DNA from: Utricularia gibba
Taxonomy: Eukaryota > Streptophyta > Magnoliopsida > Lamiales > Lentibulariaceae
Assembly (NCBI GenBank): GCA_002189035.1
Contig: NEEC01000175.1
Span: forward strand, 1-32,391
DNA: 32,391 nucleotides
Reading direction: 5' to 3'
The position numbers and the translations under genes were made by a program. The notes beneath the pieces were generated by a model that saw only the letters and a list, made by a program, of their open reading frames with translations, searched no databases and was not told where the DNA came from. Below, piece after piece: positions 10,820 to 21,760 of the stretch; the first letter of the stretch is position 1, and each line of letters starts with the position of its first letter.

Positions 10820-11317
10820 CTAACGAAGACTACGGTTATCCCACGTTACCAACCACACGCCATCATGTTTCCTATCCAATGAAAGTCGAGGTCGCGTGGA
10901 CCTGCAAATAACGGAGTCTTCCCATCGTCTGATCAACCACCATAACCAACGGTTGATGAATTTTGCAACCGACTCAAATTTGACAGGTGACGCCATTAGG
11001 TGTGTGCTGAATGACTTGCAAGTTGTTTTCTTCCACGAGAGGGCAACCATCAACGTAGTTTCCAATGCGCCGTGCCATGAAAGGAAGGTTTTACCAATGT
11101 TTCTACAACGTACCCCAAGGGACAAGAGGATGGGCTTTGATTGGATGCTGGACGCTTGGTAACAAATCTGAAATTTGGATGAACCAAACATTCTCTGTGA
11201 CGAAAGCTCGAGAACAGTTTCCAGTATCCTCACCATGTATTGGTTATTTGGATCATCTTCTAACATGCCATATGTACTGATTATGCACTGGAAGACATCA
11301 TCAAAGAACCTAAGCAT
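10820..11317 (-). other. Unrecognised 165-codon open frame, possible gene fragment
   Basis: A long frame for this AT-rich region, in a patch with visibly higher GC than its flanks. Residues include LRFFDDVFQCIISTYGMLEDDPNNQY and WHGALETTLMVALSWKK. The opposite strand is also open in overlapping frames (10896-11162 and 11065-11280), so coding direction is uncertain. I recognise no domain, signal peptide or transmembrane segment. It could be a fragment of a transposon gene or of an unknown host gene. It ends about 540 bp downstream of the GLR stop, on the same strand. Confidence 0.3.
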
Positions 11318-11319
11318 TA

Positions 11320-11856
11320 CCTCGAATCAAATGCATGCGTGAGTTCAATGTTACTCACCATCTCTGTCTTTGTAATTTCAGCAAAACACATGCTCCTAAA
11401 AATTTGATTGTTCGTGAAAAAAGATCCAATTTCATTTCCAGACCATAACAACATCCATCCTCACGAGTTGGGTTAGGCAACCCCATGAAGAAAACAATAA
11501 TACATTCAATCATATTTTAAATATACTTTACTACTACTACTGCTATTATTACTTTTATTGTGTTATTACTTTGAAATGAAATAAACTGCACTTATCAATT
11601 CCCCAAAATGTGAGAATTATCCCTTATTATCTCTGCAATATAATATTTAAATAATATATTCAAGTACTGATTTAAATACAATGATCATAGACTTCATTTT
11701 CAAGTAATGACACTAATTAAGTAAATAAAATCATAAAAACACACAATACCTCATTCGTTTGCTTGATCATCTTGTGTGGGTTGACTCTTCGCTATGTTCT
11801 CCACTTCCCCTGCTATATTTCAATCATTTTGAATGTCCATTGCCATTGACGCTCTG
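11320..11856. other. 3' flank of the GLR gene, AT-rich
   Basis: No coding sequence is recognised. A short (TAC)n/(TTA)n microsatellite lies at 11528-11552. The stretch presumably includes the 3' untranslated region of the minus-strand GLR gene; I could not fix a polyadenylation site. Confidence 0.4.
11528..11552. repeat. Short trinucleotide microsatellite
   Basis: TTA(CTA)n-type repeats of about 25 bp with an imperfect TGC interruption in the middle. Confidence 0.7.
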
Positions 11857-12210
11857 TCAAGTTGGCCTTCCCATAGATTCAGGCTGCTGGAGATTCTTTT
11901 TGAACAAGTGCTGGAGCAGAATTTCTAGTATATACCACAGTGGTAAATTTGGAGGAGGGAGCAAGTCCCGTTTTTTATGAAGTAAAGTGAGTACACGTGC
12001 AACAACAAAGAATGCAGCGATTGATCCTACAATCGCAAAAAGCCCCAAGAAGCTATCGAGACCCAGGCTCTCGTGAGAGAATGGGGTAGTTGGACATAGG
12101 CTTGAAGGTACTAACCATTTTTTTTCCATCTGAAACATTTTGTCACTCTCAATGACATTCAGCACTGCCTTTGAAACATCCGATACCAACGGAGACCCAA
12201 TTGGAAACAC
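11857..12210 (-). other. GLR exon 5 (end of S2, M4, cytosolic tail)
   Basis: It begins TTGCAG/GTGTTTCC (VFPIGSPLVSD) and runs 117 codons to a TAG stop. It contains M4 (GLFAIVGSIAAFFVVARVL) and a short proline-containing tail. Confidence 0.88.
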
Positions 12211-15125
12211 CTGCAATCAAGAATAATGCACACATAAGTACTAACCACGGCAGAGTGTAAAGTTAAATTTGTTATCCTTTTTTTACTCACGAAGCCAAAA
12301 CCGGCTGTTTTGTAAATAGGACCAATCATAGCGTACTGTGAAGCATAATCAGACAAGAAGACTTTCAAGTATGGGGTTTCATCAAAAGCTGCTGCAATTT
12401 TTCCATTTCCATTGCCAGTCACGAACAACTTATTGAGTTCCTCTGAGCTGTTATATGGTAGCAATCTTGATGTGTCAAAGTTGTTTTTCAAGAGAAATTC
12501 CCTCACAAATGTCCTTTCTTGATAACCAACATAAGCATTATTTTGGATAAGTGTTTTCATATCGGAGATTGAAGGTCGCAGTTGATTGGCAGTTAAAAGT
12601 GAAGCCAAATTAGCCGTGTAGCTTTGTGTGAGGATAAGAATAATAAAAAACCATAGAATCATAATAATCCTAGTGAAATTGCTTCTTATATTCTCCTCTG
12701 CAAAAATGCATTATAAAACAAGTAAGAAAATGATGTTAGTAAAAAATGTATATCAACTTATCTTTCAATAACTTACTTTGAGAAAATACCATAGTTGAAA
12801 AAGAATACCATAGTGCCATTCCTACTTGATGATGAAGAGCACCTCTAAACTCGGTTCCCTCCTCTCCATGCTCTAGGATTAATATCACGACCGCAATGAT
12901 TATGAATGATAAAAAACTTGTCAGCCAGAGTTGCCATGTTAGTGGCCTTAGAAATAACCATGCTTTGTTGTTTTTTATGTGAATATATGGAACAAGCATG
13001 GAAACACCAGATTCTGTATAAGGAAGTGAGAAGTCAACAAATGCTGACCGATTTGCGATTATTGTGATGTCACCAACCAAAGCATCATAATTCTGTTCAT
13101 TTTTCAAAAAGCAAAATAGTCACAATCAATTTAAATAAATAAACCTTTTATAAAATTATGAAAACACACTTACCTTGAGATATATCTCATTTATCATGTC
13201 GTCATAAGTCCCATTAGGTTTCCTGTGAGCTGTGGCAAAAGGAATGTACTCATATTGTACACCATATGGCAATGATTTTATAACTGCATCAAAAATCTCA
13301 ATACAAAATCCTTGTGCATTTGTTGAGTTATCCGGATTCCAACTGACATGGACAAATTCAGGGAAACCATCTTTTACTGGAACCAATACTCGAAGTTTCT
13401 TTTCATTTACTGGCAACACCCATCCTTTAGGTGGAGAAATCCTATCGCCTGGCCATATAATTGTCTTGAACTTACCCTTCAATGTGGATGCTTGAACCGT
13501 TGATTTATGTTCTCTAATAATTCCATCTTCTTCAGTCCAATATCCCACTACTCTAGCTGCTGAGCCAACTATGTTAAGCACCTCATAAGGTGGAGATTGA
13601 AGTTGTTTATCCCTAAATTTAACGTGACCTGCCAACCCTTCAAATGTTGTGTTTGATAGAACTTGAATAAGATCCATGCCAACAGTTGACACGCCCAATT
13701 TTTCAAGGTCGGTGGCATTACTCAGGCCATTTGCATTAAGAATGTTTCATTTCTAATAGATAGTGAAACTTTTTCAATAGCCATGGCTAGTGCAGTTATG
13801 GTATCATATGCCCATAGGCCAATAACTGTGGGTTCCATCGCTCTGTTATGGAGTGGAAATTCTCTTTTGTAATGCGCTTGAAACTTCTGAAGCTTTGATG
13901 TTTTAGGTATATTAGGCCTCACTCCCAAGACTCCTTCCATGGACTCCATAACATCTTGATTCAAGGTATTCAACGGATTCGTCAATGCATCAGTTATAAT
14001 CCATGCATATTCTTCGCTCATCATCCCAAGTTGTTTTACTTTCAAGAAGAAGCGAGAACCAAGAGCCTCGGCCATGTGTACAACAAAAATACGAGTTTGC
14101 ATAGTCATTAGCTTATTAAGCTCAGCAACAATCTGATCATCAGTTGCAGATGAAGGAATCCCACTTCTATAAGGAATGCGGACATCTATTTTTTCCAAAG
14201 CATCACTCAAAAAGGGAAGGATTCCTTGTCCAAACTCATCATCAACATAAACCACTGTCACTTCTCTCCAACTAAAAGCTTGAACTATGGCACTTATGAC
14301 ACTTACTTGTGAAGAATCACTCAAAGTAGTCCTAAAGAAGAATGGGCTTCTAATTGATGTGAGGGAAGGACTTGTGGCTGTAAATGTTATGATAGGCACA
14401 TGTGCCTTATCACCAAGATGTATCACAAAATTTGCCTCCATTGACTTCAATGGTCCGATGATCGCCTCAACTTGAACATTCTTTATTAAGTCTACAACTG
14501 TGGATAATTAAACTAAACAATGCATTTTTCTGTAAAAGATAAAATTAAAAATTAAAAATAAGAAACTGAAACTAATCATTTCTAAGCACACCATTTAATC
14601 CCTAATGATTCACGGTATTAATCTTATGATCTTAAGCTCTAGGGCCTTATATAAACTAGGCCCATGCTCACAAATAACTTAACTAAATAAAAACAACATT
14701 AATCTACTTTATTATCATAGTCCCTCCGAGGAAAATCGATTTTTGACCCGAATTCCTACCAAGTTTCAGAAGGTAAAAGAAATCGGTTTACTTGACCTGC
14801 ATGTGCTCAGTTTTGTAGAATTTTACGAGGAAATGAAGAACGGGAAGTAAACGAAATAGGACGCACCTGATGAGGCTGCAGCCACAACGTCTCCCGCGGA
14901 GTCCCTCGTCGTAAGAACCAACCTTGTCTGAAAATGTCGATTCTCGGCGTAGAAATCTTCTAAAGCCATATTCATGGCGGCCAAACTCATCTTCCCAACC
15001 TCCATGCTCATGTCGAGCACCACCCCGACCCTCACCGGAACTACCGCCGCCAAGGCGTTCTCCTGCGAGAAGCCGAGTAACACGAGAACCCAACACAAGA
15101 GCAAGTCCCCGAACGCCATTCTCAT
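11857..15125 (-). CDS. Glutamate receptor-like channel (GLR, clade II type), five exons, one frameshift
   Basis: Plant homologue of animal ionotropic glutamate receptors, a ligand-gated cation channel of the plasma membrane or endomembranes. Exons (minus strand): 15125-14867, 14497-13174, 13092-12777, 12697-12291, 12210-11857; all junctions are GT..AG and together give about 886 residues, the usual GLR length. I chose the start at 15125 because MRMAFGDLLLCWVLVLLGFS is a signal peptide; an in-frame ATG at 15197 would add 24 residues. Domains: amino-terminal ligand-binding-like domain (about 27-430); S1 from KLRVLVPV (454) with the ligand carboxylate-binding Arg 543 in ANRSAFVDFSLPYTESG; M1 584-601; pore loop WYSFSTMVFSQ near 623-633; gate SYTANLASLLT 659-669; S2 with GSPLVSDVSKAVL; M4 about 823-846. 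One base is missing at about 13737 (TTAATG where TTAAATG is needed), which ends translation at residue 344 in the amino-terminal domain. Everything else is intact. Confidence 0.92.
12291..12697 (-). other. GLR exon 4 (M3 gate and first part of S2)
   Basis: It begins TTGCAG/AGGAG and ends GGCTTC/GTGAGT, phase 0. It carries the canonical gate motif SYTANLASLLT and AAFDETPYLKVF of S2. Confidence 0.88.
12777..13092 (-). other. GLR exon 3 (end of S1, M1, pore loop)
   Basis: It begins AACAG/AATTATGATGC (NYDALVGD) and ends CAAA/GTAAGT, phase 1; introns of 81 and 79 bp flank it. It encodes the ligand Arg, M1 and the pore helix. Confidence 0.88.
13174..14497 (-). other. GLR exon 2 (most of the amino-terminal domain and S1), contains the frameshift
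   Basis: The acceptor is CCACAG at 14498-14503 and the donor AAG/GTAAGT. The length of 1324 nt is one short of what the flanking phases require, independently confirming a single missing base. It encodes VDLIKNVQVEAIIGP, ATSPSLTSIRSPFFF and ATDDQIVAEL before the shift, then GVSTVGMDL onward after it. Confidence 0.88.
14867..15125 (-). other. GLR exon 1 (signal peptide and start of amino-terminal domain)
   Basis: 86 codons plus one base. It ends TCATCAG/GTGCGT, phase 1. It encodes the signal peptide and VVPVRVGVVLDM, the first strand of the periplasmic-binding-like fold. Intron 1 is 14498-14866. Confidence 0.88.
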
Positions 15126-16404
15126 AGCTGTGTGTGTATGTTTTTCTTCTGGAGAAGAAAATGGGTGTACACAGAAGAGGAGGTACGTAGTAGCCATTTA
15201 TCATCTTCCTCGGTGGGACATGAAGAACCATTTGAAATGACCTTGAGGGTTGAATTTTCAGATCCGGACACTTTGGAACATGACTTTTTAAAAATTTGTT
15301 TTATACTTGTTTCAAAAACATCGTTTCCCATCTAATCCTATAAAATTCATTCATAAATTATAATACAAAATCAGAATCCACCTCATCCTGTACAATGTCC
15401 CATGCCGACAGCATACTCTGAAACCGCCCTTCCCGACCCAATATACCCGTGATGTTTGGATGTAAGAGCATTATCAATAATCTTCAAATGCGCTTTCGAA
15501 TATGAGTAAGCAAGGATGGTTTCCCTTTATTCAACATGAGTCAACCCGGGGGACCCAAAAAAGGGTAATGCAGTCATTCAGGGATGATGACAGCCAATCC
15601 GCTAGAGGCGCATTCCTTGACTACTTCAAAGCAAACTCACTGGCGTGCTTCCCTACACAAATAGTACTTCATAATTGTATCAGTTTCCACTTCATTAACC
15701 TGATATTATGGGAAAAAGAGTAGCTGAGGTTTAGGGTTTATGTTTGAAGGGTTATATGATAGCAAAGTATTAATCCCTATTTACAAATTATTGGTCCAAA
15801 TCTAGTTTTGGTGTTTTTTCATGGCCGGAGAAATCCAAGTATAATTTTTGAACACAAATATTGTGTTTAATGTTCAACTTTTCTGGTCTTACTCACAGGA
15901 AATTAGGTGATGTGATGTGTCGCATAGAAATATTAGTCAAAGGTGGTGGCGGTGTTTGGCATTTCGTAGGTTCAGAGAAATAAAAAAACAAGAAAACAGG
16001 AAAACGCGTTGCTTGAGAGTTGGAGTCACAGGACCAGTGCTTTGCTACACAACAAAATAACTATCACATGATTTAGACATTGTACCCGATTTTTTATGAT
16101 TTATTTTCTCGGTAAAATTAGAAAGGATTTCTAAAAACAAAAAGTATGTATTAAATAACATTGAAATTGATAATTTCCAAAACATTATGAAGATATTTTT
16201 GTAAAAACGGACGAGTCTCCAGCCAAGTACTAAAATTGTGTACACAATTTGGTAAATACATACGACAGAGTACATATATTTACAAAATATTGAAAGTTTT
16301 TTTATTATAAAATTACATGTAATCTCAGTTTTCATTTGTAAACTACCAGACTTCTTCTTTTTTAAATTAGAAATAGCCCATGAGAGCATATCCGTATTTG
16401 TTGG
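15126..16404. other. Upstream region of the GLR gene
   Basis: This stretch must hold the GLR promoter and 5' leader. W-box cores (TTGACT, either strand) occur near 15539-15546 and 15617-15624, about 415 and 490 bp upstream of the start codon; W-boxes bind WRKY factors, but two cores are weak evidence. A frame at 15502-15723 (+) matches nothing known. The remainder is AT-rich. Confidence 0.35.
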
Positions 16405-17752
16405 TGTTAAGTGTCATTTTCTCACTTTCTTTTATATTGTTTTTATGTTTAGATGTGATTAAAATTGTCTAATTAGGAGTCTATAATATGAGATTTAGGT
16501 TTTTATCTAGTTTAGAGTAATTATTTTAAATTTTGTATTTTTATCTAATATTCTTGTTAGTTTTATTTAAGTTTTTCTAAATATACACACATGGTAGTAA
16601 GTGAGAGAAAAATGGCAATAGATGTAACAAATTGGATCTTTCCGAGCTGACATCCCTTTGATTTCTGGAAGACTGCAGACGCCTAATCATTAACCTTGAC
16701 GTGCGAAATACAAGAGTCTCTGATAGGCGACATCATTAGCATACTAGTGTTAAAGCATAACTTTCGTGCAAGTCACCCCAAGTCCAGTAGAACCACAGGA
16801 ACACAAAAACTAAGACAAAATAGTTCACTCAGTTCAGTTCGGGCAAGTTTGAATGAGACTCAATTCAGTTTAGACTTTTGTTTCTCTCTTTAAAGATTTT
16901 CCTCTAGCTTCTCTCTAGAATATGTTTTCGTTTCCTTTAATTTGTATGGTCATTCGCGACTAGAAACTTCTGTTTCTGGGTTGGGATACTTTCAAATCTA
17001 TATTTTGTTAACTTATCTTCATCTCTTCTTTGAATCCGAACGGGTTCCGTATATCTTCACACGACTATGTTACAGTCTTTTTGTAATAGTCTTCTTCTTC
17101 AAAATTCATGGTTAGCTGATCACTATCTGAGACTTTTGAAAAAGAGTAAGATGGAAAGTACCAACTCACACCTCTTTGGCAAGAGGAAAACAACGTTTTG
17201 TCTGTGGCTGTACCTCAGGATCAATAGACAGATAGTGACCTCGTATATGGACTCATTAGGTCATTGGCAATACTCGGGCACATGTGTGCAATTCGACAAT
17301 AAGGATACGCTGGCAAGACCTCTTATCTTCACGTTCATCCAAGAGGAGCAACATCGGACTATTCCCGTACCTTCTTGCAAGAGAGTGTAAGGGAAAGTAG
17401 GTAATTCCTTATTCCTATAACCAAATACTCGATAAGACTAGAGAAGAGTGAAGACGCAACAAATGTAACTGGACAGGATTCTAAACTCAGGAACATTCGC
17501 TTAATTTAAGGTTCATCGTTTATGTTTATTTCTATTGTTTGTTTAAAACCCTCTTATCTCCTTACTCAAGCTTCATCATTTACGTTTCTCCCATCTTTTA
17601 CTTTCAAAACCGTTTACAAATTGTAATAGTTATATTTGGTGTACCTCATCTTGCACTAAAAAACAACTCTTTGTGTTCGATATTCATAGTTCGCTTTTGT
17701 GTTTTATGAATTTTAAAAATATTAAAATTTGTTATGGAAACGACACGCATCA
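16405..17752 (-). mobile_element. Repeat family copy D (LTR-like, 1.35 kb)
   Basis: Read on the minus strand it begins TGATGCGTGTCGTTTCC (17752) and ends GAAAATGACACTTAACA (16405), sharing both termini with copy A and aligning along its length with copies A and B. It is the only uninterrupted full-length copy besides A. Flanks on the plus strand are GTTGG and ATTGA, so any target duplication has decayed. Frames at 16696-16893 and 17067-17390 are chance or family-internal and carry no domain I recognise. Confidence 0.75.
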
Positions 17753-18680
17753 ATTGACGTAAATGAACATTGAACAAAATGATTTTCCATGAAAACAAAA
17801 GAATCTATAGTATAATATTTTTAAAATTATAATAAATAATACAATTCATTATTAATAATGATATTAAGAAAACTACACAAGTAAAATAGATAAAAAAATG
17901 TACAAAAATGTAATATAATAAATGATATATGTTATTTATGAAATAAAAAATTAATAATTAATTTTTATATTATTATGATTTATTTACAATTATAAAATAT
18001 TTTTACATAAAAGTAACTATTTTTTACTCGAAATTGTTATAAAAAATACTTTTTTTGTATTTTAAAATGATTTTGAAAATAATGAAGACCAAGTATCATA
18101 TTAAAATTAATAATATTTTTTTTTTATATTAATTATTACAATTATCAATTCTTTTTGTAATTTTTACTTATTAATTATTTTCCATACACATTCAATATCA
18201 CTTTAAATTAATTGGAAATATTTTAATTTTTTGTAATTCAATTTTTTTAATTTATAAGCAATCATAATTATATTCATTAAAATATCATTTATTCATTTGG
18301 AAATTATGAATGAAAAAATGATAACTATAATTATGGATATTTTAAGTATTTGAAAAAAATTTGAATATAATATATATAATTTTAAAATTTTAAAAAATAA
18401 TATTTTCATAGCAAGTCAGCTTTTATAATGTAATAAAAATTAAGAATTAAGTAAAATAAGTAATTTTTATGATGTGATTTTAAAATTGAAATACCATGAT
18501 TTTGCAAAGAAATTTATAAATTTAATATATTTTATCAAAAAAAATAAAAAAATAAAGTAATTACAAATTAAAATGAAAATTCTGGTAAAATACCAATCAA
18601 AAGTAGTGACACATTCAAAACACTAATTATCCTGGCGATCAACTTGTAGTAAGAAGGATTGGTAAAGTTAGACTATCTTG
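17753..18680. other. Very AT-rich gene-free stretch
   Basis: About 0.9 kb of DNA dominated by runs of A and T with no usable open frame and no recognisable element. Confidence 0.6.
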
Positions 18681-19190
18681 AATTATCTTGGTACTTATGT
18701 CAGCTATTGTGATTCATCATCCCCCTCAAACGAGGCTATGGTTAGAGAGTGAGTTTGCTATGAAACATTACCCACATTGACTTTGTGAGAGGTTTGATAA
18801 ACAAATCAACCACTTGAGATGAGACACGCATTAGGTGATTAAGAGATCTTTGGCAACCTTCTCATAAACAAAGTAAGAATCCAGCTCAATATCTTTACTA
18901 TGACGATGAAGAATAGGGTTCATAATCATGTGAACCGCAGCACTAAAGTGTAATAGGAGAAGTGTCTTGGAGTAGATGGCAATTACTTGAGATCATGGAG
19001 CAAGTAATAGAGCCATTGAGTTTCTACAATAGCTTGGGCCATTGAGCGATATTCAACCTTTAGTGCTGGAGTGAGAAACAGTCCTCTACTTGGAAGAGAA
19101 TTAGGAAATATAGTTGTTTCAAAGAAGATGTAGTAACTAGTGACAGAAAGTCGGATGATGGGCAAATCGCCCAATCAATTGTAAGAACCC
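18680..19190 (-). mobile_element. Ty1/copia relic, RNase H end with polypurine tract and LTR start
   Basis: The minus-strand frame at 19174-18983 gives LTPALKVEYRSMAQAIVETQWLYYLLHDL, a textbook copia RNase H motif (AEYR.MA...E..WL..LL.DL). Further on, the plus-strand CCCCCTCAAA at 18721-18730 is a polypurine tract (TTTGAGGGGG) followed by TGATGAATCACAATAGC, the expected start of a 3' LTR at 18719. Stop codons make it inactive. The upstream part is missing, cut off where another copia LTR begins near 19190. Confidence 0.75.
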
Positions 19191-20936
19191 AAGGGGTAGA
19201 ATGATTACCAGTGTGTGCATTGGGCATATGGGATCGGGATTGCTACTCTAATTAGATTTCTTGTAAGGCTTCGACCAAACAAAAAGAACAATGCATGGTT
19301 TGATGAACCGAATTTTGCTTAGATGAAAATTGAGCACTCAAACAACAAGAATTCTTTGTTTAAAAATATAAGAAAACAACTAGAAACAAAATAACCTTAA
19401 AAGCAAAAGGAAAAGCAAAAAACCCGTAAGTAGGTGAGTGGAATTGATCAAGAAAACATGATCTTCGTTGAGGTAGTTAAGCCATAGAGGGCTATGCAAT
19501 CATGGACCACATTACTGAAGATTTGTTACGAGTTCAGATTTTCCAACAAACTCTCCCTTGAAGTCAGCATCATTCACAAGTCCAAGTTTGCTCCTCAATA
19601 TTGCAAACATACCAACTTAGAGGGGCTTAGTCCACATATCACCTATCTGCAGTTCTGTTGGATAGTATTAAACATGTTTTTGCTGATCATGGAGTAATTC
19701 TCTTATAACACTTGATGGAAATGTGCTTGAAACACAAGATCTTTAATCATGGCAATTGCACTTGAAAAATCACAATGCAATTTAGTCGCCATAATCTACT
19801 CATACCCAAATCTTCTAGCAATTTTTCCAACCATAGTTTGCTGTTAATGAACAACAATATATTCAGCTTATGCCATAGATTGGGAGATCAATCTTTGTTT
19901 TTTTGAACTACAACTGGTCATTAAAGTTCCAATGTGGAGAGTATAACCACTTGAACTCTTGTAATCAACATCACCTACAAAGTTTGAATCTACATAACCT
20001 TCAAGTTGATGAGTTGTATTTGTTATAACAGAGTAGGCCATAATATGTAGTGCTAGCAACATAGCAAATAACTGTTTAACACAAGTGATCAAATTTGTTG
20101 TTGGTTGATGCATGCACTATGAGATAAAATCAATAGTTTGTGCTAAGCCCAGTTTTGTATAAGTTAAAAACATGAGATATTGATCATTGCCTTGATAAGT
20201 ATACTGTTAATATTGGGATTGGTTTGAGTTACAAGATTAGTGGTTTTAGCACCCACTAGGATTTGTGTGTAGAAGCTCTAGTGTCAAAGACCCATTTAGT
20301 AGAACCTACAGTAACATCCAAATGAAGAGCTTGAAAGGATTGGGAAAAAGCCACCATCGATGAGCCATTGGGAAGATACCACCACATTTTGGTGATATGT
20401 CCAAATGTATCACAAATTTGAAAAGTTTCATTTTCGTACAACTACATTCCTTAAGTGTCATATGATGTTTCCTTGGTGGTGGACAGTGAGCTCGATAAGG
20501 TTATTAATGAATTTGTGGGCTGTTGGGATGTTGAGCTTGAAACCCACTACCAACATATGAAAAAGAGATGCTGCAAGTGTTTTTGGATTGGTTTTTTGTC
20601 AATTAACTTGATAGGAGGATGGGATGAGGAGAATGATGAGAAAATTTGTGTTGAGCTCATAAATGTGAAGTTGGGGAATTAATTAAAGTATGTGGGTCTT
20701 GAGAGAATAATTAGTATCGATTGTACACAACAACTAGATGATTGTGTTTCACTCGTAAGATGGCGACAAGGTTTTGAATTTCATCCAAAGACAAGACCTA
20801 TTCTTGCCAAAGAAGATAATTGGTGGAACTGAGCTTGATGGTAGCCATGAGATCTATGAGTGTGGGAAGTTAGTGGTAGGTGTGAGGATCAAAAAAAGTT
20901 ACTCTCATGAGATAACTCTGATACCATGAATCATTC
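19190..20936 (-). mobile_element. Internally deleted Ty1/copia element (gag-protease joined to RNase H)
   Basis: Minus-strand order: primer-binding site TGGTATCAGAG (20926-20916), gag start at 20848 with MATIKLSSTNYLLWQE, a CCHC-like segment CDTFGHITK and the protease motif FDTRASTH (20441-20256), then directly RNase H with QLEGYVDSNFVGDVDYKSSSGYTL and SCSSKKQ (20113-19868), TKLHCD, and a terminal RSKLGL. Integrase and reverse transcriptase are absent from the 140-bp gap. A purine run (AAGGGAGAGTT) then precedes TGTTGGAAAATC at 19548, the probable 3' LTR start, which would extend to about 19190. The protease has DTRA instead of the catalytic D(T/S)GA. Stops occur throughout; the element is dead. 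Confidence 0.78.
20916..20926 (-). promoter_or_regulatory. Retroelement primer-binding site (initiator tRNA-Met type)
   Basis: TGGTATCAGAG on the minus strand matches the common plant copia primer-binding site and lies about 70 bp before the gag start at 20848. It fixes the orientation of the deleted copia element. Confidence 0.7.
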
Positions 20937-21760
20937 GTAAATGATGGAAGAAAATCCTATTCAATCTTTAGGAAGATTATATTACTAGTTTGTAAATAGA
21001 CTATTTAAAGAGAAATTCTAATGAATGAAAAAGGAATTTAAACTCAATCTTTGTATGAGAGATCATCTCCCAGCAAAAACTCTAGATTTCTTTGATTTAA
21101 TTCATTGACTCCTGCTTGATTGCAATTGTTTATTCAAGGTTACAATAGCATATGGGCTAGGCAATCACCTTATAGTGAGAAGCTATGATATTAGAATTCG
21201 ACCCAAAGGCCTCTAGGCCGAATCTCATTTAAGGGTACGGGATTCTAGTATGGATTTGCACACTTCCTGTATCTCATTATATTAATATTTATAATAAAAA
21301 TTGTGATTGTTTTCACAGTTCATGCCATCGTTCTCATGAACCCACACTTAAAGAAAACCTTAGAACTACAATCATTTCCCTCCAATCGGTAAGAAAGATT
21401 TGTCCTTTTTCTTATTCTTCGATTCCCTTTGCTTAGATTTCACCATGAATTTTTCTTTTAGTCATTTGATGTATTTTGCATCCTACTCTCAATCTCAATT
21501 CTCAACTATTTCATTATGGGTGGCTTCTAATTTTTAATTGCAAGAATAACTACTAGAAAATGAAACTTGCACTAGGTATATAGTTTTAGACTTGAGTGTT
21601 TAACACCAACAACCCTTCCATATGTTTCTTTTTTATTCAACTTTCAAATACTTTTCTTTCTTCTTATTCTTCGTTATGATATTTTTGTTCTATATTTTGA
21701 TATTGTTTGTTTGATTTGTCCCTATTGTTAGGAATTATTGATCATTTTGGAAATTTGTCA
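20937..21760. other. Probable 5' LTR remnant and flanking DNA
   Basis: DNA immediately outside the primer-binding site should be the 5' LTR of the minus-strand copia element, but I could not match it to the 3' LTR at 19190-19548 or find its outer end. GGCCTCTAGGCC at about 21211-21222 is a short inverted repeat. No gene is seen. Confidence 0.35.

Noticed and set aside
15125-15197. Upstream in-frame ATG of the GLR gene at 15197
   Set aside because: It would put 24 polar residues before a clear signal peptide; the ATG at 15125 fits a secreted amino-terminus better.
14924-15240. Plus-strand frames of 67-88 codons opposite GLR exon 1
   Set aside because: Antisense to the GLR signal peptide and first domain; no independent support.
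17067-17390. 107-codon plus-strand frame
   Set aside because: It lies inside repeat copy D, opposite to its orientation, and is not conserved in copies A and B.
20455-20682. 75-codon plus-strand frame
   Set aside because: It lies opposite the copia gag region on the minus strand and has no motif; an antisense shadow.
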